NCBI GenBank assembly: GCA_002316595.1 | Contig: DCDV01000004.1 | Coordinates: 67,634-91,037 of the forward strand | Direction of reading: 5' to 3' | DNA from: Mageeibacillus sp. UBA1046 | GTDB taxonomy: Bacteria > Bacillota > Clostridia > Saccharofermentanales > DTU023 | Length of the DNA stretch: 23,404 nt | Part shown: positions 16,507 to 23,297 of the stretch, piece after piece | How the letters are laid out: every line of letters starts with the position of its first letter | Numbering within the stretch: the first letter of the stretch is position 1 | The notes under the pieces: generated by a model | Seen by the model: the letters and a program-made list of their open reading frames with translations, nothing else | The model's database searches: none | Told to the model about the DNA's origin: nothing | Program-made: the position numbers and the translations under genes

Positions 16507-17727
16507 TTATTTTAGACCGTCGCGCAGAAAAATTTCTCTTGACTCGGTATTGGCGACAGCATTCGCTGTCAACGCTTCAATATCCAGATTTTTTTCCGCA
16601 CGAACTGCGTCTTCCGGACTGGGATGAGTTTTAGGATGTTTGGAAACAAAAACTGTGCAGCAGTCCTCAAAGGGCTCTATACTGGTCTCATAGGTACCGA
16701 TCTTTCTGGCCAGCGAGACAATTTCATCCTTATCCATCCCAATCAAAGGACGGAACACCAGCAGATCAGTGACAGCGTTAGTCGCAGCCAGAGCTTCCAG
16801 CGTCTGGCTGGCTACCTGACCCAGGCTCTCTCCGGTAATCAGCGCTTTGGCACTGTCCTTCAACGCCAGTTCGGAAGCAACCCTCATCATCATTCTCCGC
16901 ATGACAATAGTCAGCATTTCTGGCGGGCATTTTTCATTAAGCTCAAGCTGAACAGCAGTGAAGTTGACAATATGCAGCGTATGATTACCGACATAACCGG
17001 CTAAGACAGCAGCTAAAGAAGCCACCTTGTCCAGCGCTTTTTCACTGGTATAAGGAGGCGTATGGAAATACACCATATCAAGCTTCATGCCGCGGGAGGC
17101 CATCATCCAGGCTGCAACAGGACTATCGAGACCCCCTGACAGCAGTACCATCCCCTTGCCGCTCATTCCTACCGGCAGTCCTTTGGGAGCATCAGTTTTA
17201 TCCGAGAACAGATATATATTATCTCGTATTTCTATGTAAATCGTTATATCAGGATCGTGCACATCAACTGACAAGACATCTCTAAAGCGATCCAGCAGAA
17301 TACTGCCGGCTTTGCTGGAGACTTCATAGCTGGTAAGCGGAAAACGCTTGTTTACTCTTCTGGTCTCAACTTTAAAGGTCTTCTTCTCTTTGCCGGCAAA
17401 GATTAGCTCTCCGTATTGATTAAGCTGCTGCCAAAGCATTTCTTCTTCAGCGGGAAAAGATCTTACCAGGCTGGCAGAGACAATGCCGAAGACGCTTGTC
17501 AGACGTTCCAGAATTTTTTGCCCGGGGAATTTGCCTTGCCGGGCGCTTATCCAAATGCGGGTATGACTCTGGACTATCGAGAAACTGCCCAGATCACGCA
17601 AGCGATAGCGGATATTTCTGATTAATTGCTGGTAAAACTTGGCACGATTACTCCCCTTCAGAGCAATTTCGCCGATTCTCACCAGTATTATTTCTTCATA
17701 TTCAAGTTTTCCGGTTTCTATATTCAC
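16507..17727 (-). CDS. thiI: tRNA 4-thiouridine synthase ThiI (no rhodanese domain)
   Basis: ThiI adenylates U8 of tRNA and accepts persulfide sulfur to form s4U; it can also serve thiamine synthesis. An N-terminal ferredoxin-like and THUMP region (about 60-170) precedes the PP-loop SGGLDS at 197-202. Cys356-Cys357 (EDCCTVF) lie where sulfur-carrying cysteines occur. At 406 aa it lacks the C-terminal rhodanese domain of the E. coli protein, as in B. subtilis, where a dedicated desulfurase (NifZ) delivers sulfur directly. A NifZ-like gene is indeed immediately upstream. The start is GTG at 17727 with AAGAGGT 7 nt before it. Confidence 0.95.
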   Translation of the reverse strand: MNIETGKLEYEEIILVRIGEIALKGSNRAKFYQQLIRNIRYRLRDLGSFSIVQSHTRIWISARQGKFPGQKILERLTSVFGIVSASLVRSFPAEEEMLWQQLNQYGELIFAGKEKKTFKVETRRVNKRFPLTSYEVSSKAGSILLDRFRDVLSVDVHDPDITIYIEIRDNIYLFSDKTDAPKGLPVGMSGKGMVLLSGGLDSPVAAWMMASRGMKLDMVYFHTPPYTSEKALDKVASLAAVLAGYVGNHTLHIVNFTAVQLELNEKCPPEMLTIVMRRMMMRVASELALKDSAKALITGESLGQVASQTLEALAATNAVTDLLVFRPLIGMDKDEIVSLARKIGTYETSIEPFEDCCTVFVSKHPKTHPSPEDAVRAEKNLDIEALTANAVANTESREIFLRDGLK

Positions 17728-17855
17728 TCTGATTACCTCTTATAAACTATTCCTGCTCTAAGTCTATCGCAAACCGCTGCCAAAGCAGCTGTCCGAAAAA
17801 ATATAATATTCACTTCAATCTTGCCGGATCTGACTTCATGGACACGGCTTAAGCT

Positions 17856-17975
17856 ATGCTGCTTCAAGTGAAAAACAAACCGAATGTCACAAACACCACC
17901 ACCCCGGCTGTCACTAACACCACTGAACCGGAAGTCACAAACACCACCAAACCGAATGTCACAAGCGCCACTTAA
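17856..17975 (+). CDS. Short repeat-encoded ORF, coding status doubtful
   Basis: An ATG-TAA frame of 39 codons runs opposite the nifZ-thiI spacer and the nifZ 3' end. It reads MLLQVKNK, then four 8-residue units of the form xPxVTNTT, ending KPNVTSAT. Several differences between units are silent (aca/act, acc/act), but there is no SD, no promoter and an in-frame stop directly before the ATG. It may only be the coding potential of the 24-bp array on which it lies. I would not treat it as a gene without expression evidence. Confidence 0.15.
   Translation: MLLQVKNKPNVTNTTTPAVTNTTEPEVTNTTKPNVTSAT
17877..17972. repeat. 24-bp tandem repeat x4 at the nifZ 3' end
   Basis: Four contiguous 24-nt units fill exactly 96 nt: 17877-17900, 17901-17924, 17925-17948 and 17949-17972. 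Each has the core ccgnnngtcacnaac/agc followed by accacc-like triplets on the + strand. The last unit contains the nifZ stop and its final residues (KWRL on the minus strand). The remainder of the 231-nt gap to thiI shows only a short GCTGC/GCAGC hairpin. Confidence 0.9.
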
Positions 17976-19104
17976 GATACTCTTCCCCGATTATCTCTGC
18001 TGCCAGAACTGCCTCTTCGTCAGTTAGATCTTCTGAGAGACTGATCCTAACGGCACCAAGAACTTCCGCTTCAGAGATTCCCAAAGCGCTTAAAGCAGGG
18101 TTTTCAGTCTTACTCATCCCTGAACAGGCTGAACCATGCGATATATAAACCCCTCTGGAACTTACCGCATTGACCAGAGTTTCGCCGCGCAGATGCGGGA
18201 ATGTCATAGATATTATGTGGGGTACAGCATTCTCCGGTGACAATAATCTATACTCATTTGTAACCTTATTAAGAGTCGAAAGGAACAGATCTTTCAACTG
18301 CCTGCATTTCTGATTATTTGCTGACATATTGTTAACCGAGTCTTCTGCAGCTCTTGCTATCGCCATGTACAAGGGAGCGTTTTCTGTACCGGAGCGCAGA
18401 CCGCACTGATGACCCCCGCCATGAATCAAAGGCTCCAGCAAGACCTTCTTTTTTCTTAGCAGAAGTCCGATGCCTTTTGGAGCGCCAATCTTATGACCGG
18501 AAATTGACATCAGATCACAATGTAAACGGGAAAAATTCAGTTCAATTTTCCCTGCAGCCTGGACGGCATCCAGATGGATTTTTGTTCTGGGGCTTATTTC
18601 GCGAATCGCAGCAGTCAGGTCTTCAACTGAATTTACTGCTCCGGTTTCATTGCTTACAACGATGAGACTGACAATGCCAATGCTGTTTTTCGAGATCGCC
18701 TGCATCAGCTCATCTATGTCTACAGCTGCAGTGGCAGGGTCTAATTTAATCGCCAGAGTCTTCCATTGCAAGGCTTTTGCGGTTTCGCGAACTGCTTCAT
18801 GTTCTCCCTGAGAAATGATAATGCCGGCGGGAAGTCTCGGATATGCTCTTTTAAGTCCCTTTAAGGCAAAATTTATTGATTCTGTCCCGCCTGAAGTAAA
18901 AAGAATCTCTTCCGGCAAGGCAGAAAAAGTCTCGGCTAAAATATCTTTCGATTTAGCAATAATCTCTGAAGCAAAATGTCCGGCTTCATGATTTGAAGCC
19001 GGATTGGCGTAAATCTCTTTCAGATTAGTGACGTATTCCTGGAGTACCTTGGGCTTTATTCGTCTGCTGGCAGCATTATCCAGATAAATCTTTTGCTCTG
19101 ACAT
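17959..19104 (-). CDS. nifZ: Cysteine desulfurase, NifZ-like partner of ThiI
   Basis: A second PLP cysteine desulfurase, clearly distinct from the one at 12514-13761. With the ATG at 19104, PLP-binding Lys205 is in SGHKIGAPKG and the persulfide Cys327 in HGSACSG; SGGTESINFAL and GLRSGTENAP are family motifs. Adjacency to thiI mirrors the nifZ-thiI pair of B. subtilis, where NifZ supplies sulfur for s4U, so I infer that role. A GTG at 19107 is the alternative start. The preceding GntR gene stops with the TAG at 19109-19107, giving TAGTGATG with no SD, hence translational coupling. The gene's 3' end lies in a 24-bp repeat array. Confidence 0.9.
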   Translation of the reverse strand: MSEQKIYLDNAASRRIKPKVLQEYVTNLKEIYANPASNHEAGHFASEIIAKSKDILAETFSALPEEILFTSGGTESINFALKGLKRAYPRLPAGIIISQGEHEAVRETAKALQWKTLAIKLDPATAAVDIDELMQAISKNSIGIVSLIVVSNETGAVNSVEDLTAAIREISPRTKIHLDAVQAAGKIELNFSRLHCDLMSISGHKIGAPKGIGLLLRKKKVLLEPLIHGGGHQCGLRSGTENAPLYMAIARAAEDSVNNMSANNQKCRQLKDLFLSTLNKVTNEYRLLSPENAVPHIISMTFPHLRGETLVNAVSSRGVYISHGSACSGMSKTENPALSALGISEAEVLGAVRISLSEDLTDEEAVLAAEIIGEEYLKWRL

Positions 19105-19106
19105 CA

Positions 19107-19829
19107 CTAGTTGATTTCTAGCTGAATCAATTCCGGCTTCAGGGCTGTCCTGACTACTTCACAGACGCTGCCGTTACGGGCATATAAGGGCCCCTCCACT
19201 GACAGGACATAAGAACGGCGCGGAATTTCCAACATTACAGCCTCTTTATTGCGGGCAGGACGCGCCACAATATAAACGCTGCCCTTATTGGGCAAGAAAG
19301 CGTATTTATTTGATTTAATATCCACCATTCTCTTCCCTGAGCTGATACTTTGACCCAGGTCGGGGAAAATAGATACGGGGATATATGAAGAACACCAGCC
19401 ATGAATCTGATTATCGTAATGTATCGGCCATTGAGCCAGCCAATATCCGGAATGTTTGCCGGTGAAACCGAATAATTCATCAAGCTCATTGTCCGGCTCC
19501 ACCAAAGTAACCGGACGAAGTTCAATGTCTTCATAGGAATTAAGGTTCAGGAAAGAAAAGCTTAAAGAATTAAAATGAGGAATTGACAGTCTTTCCGGTT
19601 CAGTTGCTACATAGGTTCCTCGTCCCTTATGTATCTCCAGTATGCCGTCAGACACTAATTCAGAAATTGCCTGTCTGACAGTCGGTCTGGATAAATCCAG
19701 TTCTTTGCAAAGCTGCATCTCCGAAGGGATTCTGTCCCCTTGTGCGTATTCACCGTTTTGAATTCTTTCAATAATAAGTTCACGCAGCTGCGCATACAGC
19801 GGCACGCTACTGTGTTTATCCAACTTCAT
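19107..19829 (-). CDS. GntR-family (HutC/UTRA) transcriptional regulator
   Basis: The N-terminal winged helix (about 9-75) reads PLYAQLRELI, then RIPSEMQLCKEL, LSRPTVRQAISELVSDG and GRGTYV, typical of GntR. The rest (about 90-238) fits the UTRA effector-binding fold of the HutC subfamily, with alternating strands and RRSYVLSVEGPLYARNG; its ligand cannot be told from the sequence. GGGGGGAG lies 4-5 nt before the ATG. It ends one base into the start region of the nifZ-like gene (TAGTGATG), so it is co-translated with nifZ-thiI. A promoter with an overlapping inverted repeat lies just upstream, suggesting self-regulation of the whole unit. Confidence 0.92.
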   Translation of the reverse strand: MKLDKHSSVPLYAQLRELIIERIQNGEYAQGDRIPSEMQLCKELDLSRPTVRQAISELVSDGILEIHKGRGTYVATEPERLSIPHFNSLSFSFLNLNSYEDIELRPVTLVEPDNELDELFGFTGKHSGYWLAQWPIHYDNQIHGWCSSYIPVSIFPDLGQSISSGKRMVDIKSNKYAFLPNKGSVYIVARPARNKEAVMLEIPRRSYVLSVEGPLYARNGSVCEVVRTALKPELIQLEIN

Positions 19830-19861
19830 ACTGCTCCCCCCATATATCTCACTACTAGAAA

Positions 19862-19900
19862 GATGTCTTTACATCATATCATAGAGCGAATCTAAATCAA
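19862..19900 (-). promoter_or_regulatory. gntR promoter with overlapping inverted repeat
   Basis: On the minus strand TTGATT (19900-19895), a 16-nt spacer and TATGAT (19878-19873) form a fair promoter. The inverted repeat GATGT-AAAG-ACATC (19875-19862) shares three bases with the -10 and lies 33 nt before the ATG, a natural place for the GntR protein to bind. The half-sites are short and the link is inference. Confidence 0.45.
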
Positions 19901-19941
19901 ATGGAAATTTTTGGTAATGACAACCAAACCACCCGGATTTA

Positions 19942-20982
19942 TTAATAAATCGGAAGGTATTTGATATGCTCCACTTCTTGCCTGTTATCAATGCTTACCA
20001 AGGCAGCCAGCAGGACCGCTGTTTTATCTGACAAATTATTGTCTCTGAGGAAAATCGCAGCTGTGGCACGAATGCGTTTAATCTTCTCCTTTGTGATGGC
20101 AGCAGCGGGGCCGCCGTACTTTGTACTTCCCGATCTGGCCTTGACCTCTACAAAGTAAACAGTCTCATCTCTGAGGCATATCAAGTCAATTTCACCAACA
20201 TTATGGACTCTGAATCTATGAGCAATAATGGCAAAGCCCTGTTTGGATAAATGACTGGCCACTTTTCTTTCACATTTTTCTCCCAGCTCATTGTCCTTTG
20301 AAGAACATTCACCTTTATGTTCCGCTTTGAGGAAGCTCTGTCGATGTATGGCACAAGGTCCGATCTTGTCTAAGGCCTGATAATGGTCCCTGGTCCCATA
20401 ACCCTTATGCTGAGAGAAACCATAACCGGGGAAAGCGCCATCATACTCCCTCATCAATCTGTCACGAGAAACCTTAGCCAAAACGGAAGCCGCAGCTATG
20501 CAGTTGACCTTGCTGTCCCCCTTGACAATCGCTTGAACCGGCATGGTAAATCCCCGCAAGGCCATCGCATCAGTTAAAACAATATCAGGCGCCACTTTAA
20601 GGCTTCTGACTGCGGCTGCCATCCCTTGTAAAGCAGCATTGCGAATATTTATCAAGTCTATGATCTCGGCAGATATGGGGATTATGCTGTAAGCAACTGC
20701 ATTTTCGATGATTTCCTCATAGAGAGATTCTCTGCGCCGGACTGTCATTTTTTTTGAATCATTTAGTCCAAGAAATTCTCTGTGCGGCGGCAGAATACAA
20801 GCTGCAGCGACTACAGGGCCTGCCAACGGGCCTCTGCCGGCTTCATCCACTCCCGCTATAGCCTGATATCCCAGACCGGCCAGCTCCTCCGTATAAGCCT
20901 GCATTTCTTGCCAGCGTTCTCTGTCGCCGTCACTGATCCGCATCTTATAGCTGTCTTTTGTTCTGTCTTCTCTATCTGCCAT
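19942..20982 (-). CDS. rnhB: RNase HII fused to a YraN (UPF0102) domain
   Basis: One uninterrupted 346-aa frame joins two proteins usually made from adjacent genes. Residues about 38-222 are RNase HII, which cuts RNA in RNA-DNA hybrids and single ribonucleotides: AGVDEAGRGP (Asp46, Glu47), VLTDAM (Asp138), KGDSK (Asp156) and the end signature IHRQSF. After a linker of about 13 residues, about 233-346 is YraN: NELGEKCERKVASHL, GEIDLI (Glu264, Asp266) and VEVKAR (Glu279, Lys281), the PD-(D/E)xK nuclease-like core. All catalytic-type residues of both parts are present. The start is uncertain: the ATG at 20982 has no SD, and Met14 or Met27 would leave the RNase HII core complete. It follows ylqF by 40 nt. 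Confidence 0.93.
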   Translation of the reverse strand: MADREDRTKDSYKMRISDGDRERWQEMQAYTEELAGLGYQAIAGVDEAGRGPLAGPVVAAACILPPHREFLGLNDSKKMTVRRRESLYEEIIENAVAYSIIPISAEIIDLINIRNAALQGMAAAVRSLKVAPDIVLTDAMALRGFTMPVQAIVKGDSKVNCIAAASVLAKVSRDRLMREYDGAFPGYGFSQHKGYGTRDHYQALDKIGPCAIHRQSFLKAEHKGECSSKDNELGEKCERKVASHLSKQGFAIIAHRFRVHNVGEIDLICLRDETVYFVEVKARSGSTKYGGPAAAITKEKIKRIRATAAIFLRDNNLSDKTAVLLAALVSIDNRQEVEHIKYLPIY

Positions 20983-21022
20983 AACTATTACTATACAATA
21001 TTCAGTTATCGTTTAAATTGAA

Positions 21023-21889
21023 TTATTTATTTGGCGGTGATTCCAGGCTGATCCTGCCAATCCGGCCGCTGCGAAATTCCCGGATGAGCAGCTTGTTAAA
21101 GCGGTCAATATCCGGCTTGCCGCCTTTAGCCAGGCAGTTGCGATTGATTGCTGCCTCCTGAAAAAGCTCCCAATAATAGCTGTTATCTGCATATTCTGCC
21201 CGGGAGCCAACTTGATATCTGTCTTCCATAAATTCAGGGTAAGTCTTGATTAAAATAATAAATAATGCGAAGGCGACTTCTTCGAGGGGCAGAATATCGT
21301 CCGGGATGGCCCCGGTCGCCGCCAGATTCACCTTCGACTCCCGGGTATCCAGTTTAGGCGCGAGAATGCCGGGAGTGTCGAGTACTTCAAAATCCGTTCC
21401 GCCTCTGATCCAGCGAAGCTTACGAGTCACCCCCGGTTTATTGGAAGTCGCAGTTGTCTTCTTGCCAACTAAGCGATTAATAAGTGTTGATTTGCCGGTG
21501 TTGGGGATTCCCGCCACAATAATTCTCAGAGGGGCGATTCTTTTGCCCTTGCTTATCGCGGTCTGCAGAGATTTAGCATTAAATTCCTGCAGCATGCCCC
21601 TCAGTACCCTGAGATCAGGCTCAGAAAATATATCCATGGCCAGCCAGGTTTGCTCTCTTTCAGCTGCTCTGTCCAGCCATAGTTTTGTACAAAGAGGATC
21701 CGCCAAATCTGCTTTGCCTAAAATAGTCCAGACCGGCTTCTTTTGTAAGATGTTGACCAAATCAGGATGGCGGGATGATTTAGGCAATCTGGCATCACAG
21801 ATTTCCAAAACCAGATCTGCCCGCTTTAAATTGTCCAGTAATTCTCTCCGGGATTTGGCCATATGCCCCGGGAACCAGTTTATCTCCAT
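21023..21889 (-). CDS. rbgA: Ribosome biogenesis GTPase YlqF/RbgA
   Basis: RbgA is a circularly permuted GTPase needed for late assembly of the 50S subunit. The order is FPGHMAK (catalytic-type His9), G4 at 58-61, G1 GIPNTGKST (127-135), G2 region with PGVTR and G3 DTPGI from Asp171, then an RNA-binding C-terminus. The 288-aa length is typical. The G4 motif is odd: it reads GKAD where the family has NKxD, replacing the Asn that contacts guanine; the codon is GGC, two bases from Asn. GGGGAGG lies before the ATG. The gene follows the rplS terminator by 25 nt, so it depends on read-through or an unseen promoter. Confidence 0.94.
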   Translation of the reverse strand: MEINWFPGHMAKSRRELLDNLKRADLVLEICDARLPKSSRHPDLVNILQKKPVWTILGKADLADPLCTKLWLDRAAEREQTWLAMDIFSEPDLRVLRGMLQEFNAKSLQTAISKGKRIAPLRIIVAGIPNTGKSTLINRLVGKKTTATSNKPGVTRKLRWIRGGTDFEVLDTPGILAPKLDTRESKVNLAATGAIPDDILPLEEVAFALFIILIKTYPEFMEDRYQVGSRAEYADNSYYWELFQEAAINRNCLAKGGKPDIDRFNKLLIREFRSGRIGRISLESPPNK

Positions 21890-21914
21890 GAAGCGTGCCT
21901 CCCCGTGAAAGGTG

Positions 21915-21940
21915 AAAAAAAGCTCCGCTGTGCGGAGCTT
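21915..21940 (-). terminator. Rho-independent terminator after rplS
   Basis: On the minus strand a 9-bp stem (AAGCTCCGC / GCGGAGCTT, three-base loop) runs into seven T. It lies 5 nt beyond the rplS stop and 25 nt before ylqF starts. Confidence 0.9.
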
Positions 21941-21945
21941 AATAT

Positions 21946-22305
21946 TTAATCTTGTTTGCGAGCCGGTAATTTCTCTTTAACTTTGGCTGCTTTACCGACG
22001 CGTTCACGCAGATAATTGAGCTTAGCACGACGTACACGTCCTTTGCGTACTATTTCAATGTGATCGATCTTCGGTGAATGAACCGGAAGTATACGTTCAA
22101 CTCCGACGCCGTAAGATATGCGGCGAATCGTGATAGTCTCATTAACACCATGACCGCGGCGGCCAATTACCGTTCCTTCAAAAACCTGAATACGCTCGCG
22201 GGCGCCTTCCTTGATTTTCAAATGGACACGGACAAAATCTCCGATATCAACATTATCATAAGCTTCACGAAGATATTCATTTTCAACTGCCTTAACAATA
22301 CTCAT
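21946..22305 (-). CDS. rplS: 50S ribosomal protein L19
   Basis: L19 sits at the 30S-50S interface of the ribosome. The start at 22305 (119 aa) is chosen because AAGGAGGA lies 7-8 nt before it and the product begins MSIVKAVENEYLRE; an ATG 54 nt upstream has no SD. The signatures are GDFVRVHLKIKEGARERIQV, FEGTVIGRRGHG, the ITIRRISYGVGVERILPVHSP strand pair (22 nt windows aside, unbroken) and RRAKLNYLRERVGKAAKVKE. It follows trmD by about 90 nt, the universal trmD-rplS order, and is closed by a strong terminator. Confidence 0.97.
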   Translation of the reverse strand: MSIVKAVENEYLREAYDNVDIGDFVRVHLKIKEGARERIQVFEGTVIGRRGHGVNETITIRRISYGVGVERILPVHSPKIDHIEIVRKGRVRRAKLNYLRERVGKAAKVKEKLPARKQD

Positions 22306-22396
22306 ATTGCGTTCCTCCTTTTCCGTCGGATGTTCATACACGCAATGGCAGCGGACCATCCTATTAATAAGCCAAAAGTGATTTTATCAGATAGTT

Positions 22397-23209
22397 TCAA
22401 TCTGTGCAAGCTTTCAGGTTTTCTGCCTGCTGTGAGCGAAACTCTAATAACTCTTCCCATTCCTCTGTCGTCAACGTGAGCGCAGCAAGCAAATCCGGTC
22501 TGCGCTCCAAGGTAGCATTCAGAGCTGACAGGTGCCGCCAGCGATTTATTTTAGCTTCATGTCCGGATAAAAGCACTTCCGGCACCTCTTGTCCTCGCCA
22601 GTTAGCCGGTCTGGTATACTGCGGCTCTGCCAATAAGCCTGAGGCGTGAGATTCTTCCTGCCATACTTCAACTGAGGAAAAAACCCCCGGGATTAGTCTG
22701 CTTACCGTGTCAATAACAGTCAAAGCTCCTAATTCCCCGCCGGTCAGCACATAATCGCCCATAGATACTTCCATTGCGCCGATTCTGTCAATTACCCGGG
22801 AATCAACGCCTTCGTAATGACCGCAGATGATAATCAACTCATCAATTTCTGAGAGCGACAGTGCCAGCTCCTGATCGAAGAGCCGGCCACGCGGCGACAT
22901 AAACAGAGTTTGAGTGTTTGCTTCTTCTGCTGTTGCTGTCGTTTGGTCCGTCGCAGCCGGGGGCTTGATATCCGGGTCGAGACCCCGGCAATGACACCAG
23001 CCCCGCCAGATGGGTTCAGCCATCATCAACATACCCGTGCCGCCGCCATAAAGTTGATCATCGACCTTGCCATAAGCATTGATGGCGTAATCTCTTATCT
23101 GGCACAATTCCACTTGCAAAAATCCTTTATCCTGAGCACGCCCCAGAATAGAGGACTCCAGATAAGGAGATATGACCTCCGGAAATAATGTCAAAACCTT
23201 AAAGATCAT
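22397..23209 (-). CDS. trmD: tRNA (guanine-N1-)-methyltransferase TrmD
   Basis: TrmD methylates G37 of tRNAs and prevents +1 frameshifts; it is a trefoil-knot SPOUT dimer. I start it at 23209, where the product begins MIFKVLTLFPEVI (270 aa). Motifs are YGGGTGMLMM, CGHYEGVDSRV, SMGDYVLTGGELGAL and AEPQYTRPANWRG. Between WRGWCHCRGL and TLFMSPRGR there is a low-complexity insertion of roughly 15 residues rich in Ala, Thr and Gln, not usual in the family. SD support at 23209 is poor (AGAAGGGG lies too far upstream), and the frame stays open for 39 more codons through a 36-bp repeat, so a longer N-terminus is possible but unlike the family. Confidence 0.95.
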   Translation of the reverse strand: MIFKVLTLFPEVISPYLESSILGRAQDKGFLQVELCQIRDYAINAYGKVDDQLYGGGTGMLMMAEPIWRGWCHCRGLDPDIKPPAATDQTTATAEEANTQTLFMSPRGRLFDQELALSLSEIDELIIICGHYEGVDSRVIDRIGAMEVSMGDYVLTGGELGALTVIDTVSRLIPGVFSSVEVWQEESHASGLLAEPQYTRPANWRGQEVPEVLLSGHEAKINRWRHLSALNATLERRPDLLAALTLTTEEWEELLEFRSQQAENLKACTD

Positions 23210-23215
23210 TTTTCT

Positions 23216-23287
23216 GCTTTCGGCTTTGCCCCTTCTTTTGATCTTGCTCTGGCTTTGGGCTGAGCCCCTGCTTCCGATCATGCTCTT
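23216..23287. repeat. 36-bp tandem repeat x2 between rimM and trmD
   Basis: Units 23216-23251 and 23252-23287 match at 28 of 36 positions by direct count; a partial third copy (gctttcgg) starts at 23288 and runs into the rimM stop at 23298-23300. The period is a multiple of three and in the trmD frame it reads as 12-residue basic Ser/Lys/Arg units. It lies where the trmD SD would be expected. Confidence 0.75.
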
Positions 23288-23297
23288 GCTTTCGGTG

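Noticed and set aside
17877..17972. CRISPR array
   Set aside because: Units are contiguous with no spacers, only four copies, and no cas genes are near.
19942..20982. Two separate genes rnhB and yraN with a missed stop
   Set aside because: The frame is continuous, with no stop at the linker and no SD plus ATG at the YraN part; both halves keep family residues in the same frame.
21246..21908. 220-codon + strand ORF opposite ylqF
   Set aside because: Frame shadow of a conserved GTPase; no recognisable domain.
22306..22359. Longer start for rplS at 22359
   Set aside because: The strong SD lies inside this extension and points to 22305, which gives the family N-terminus.
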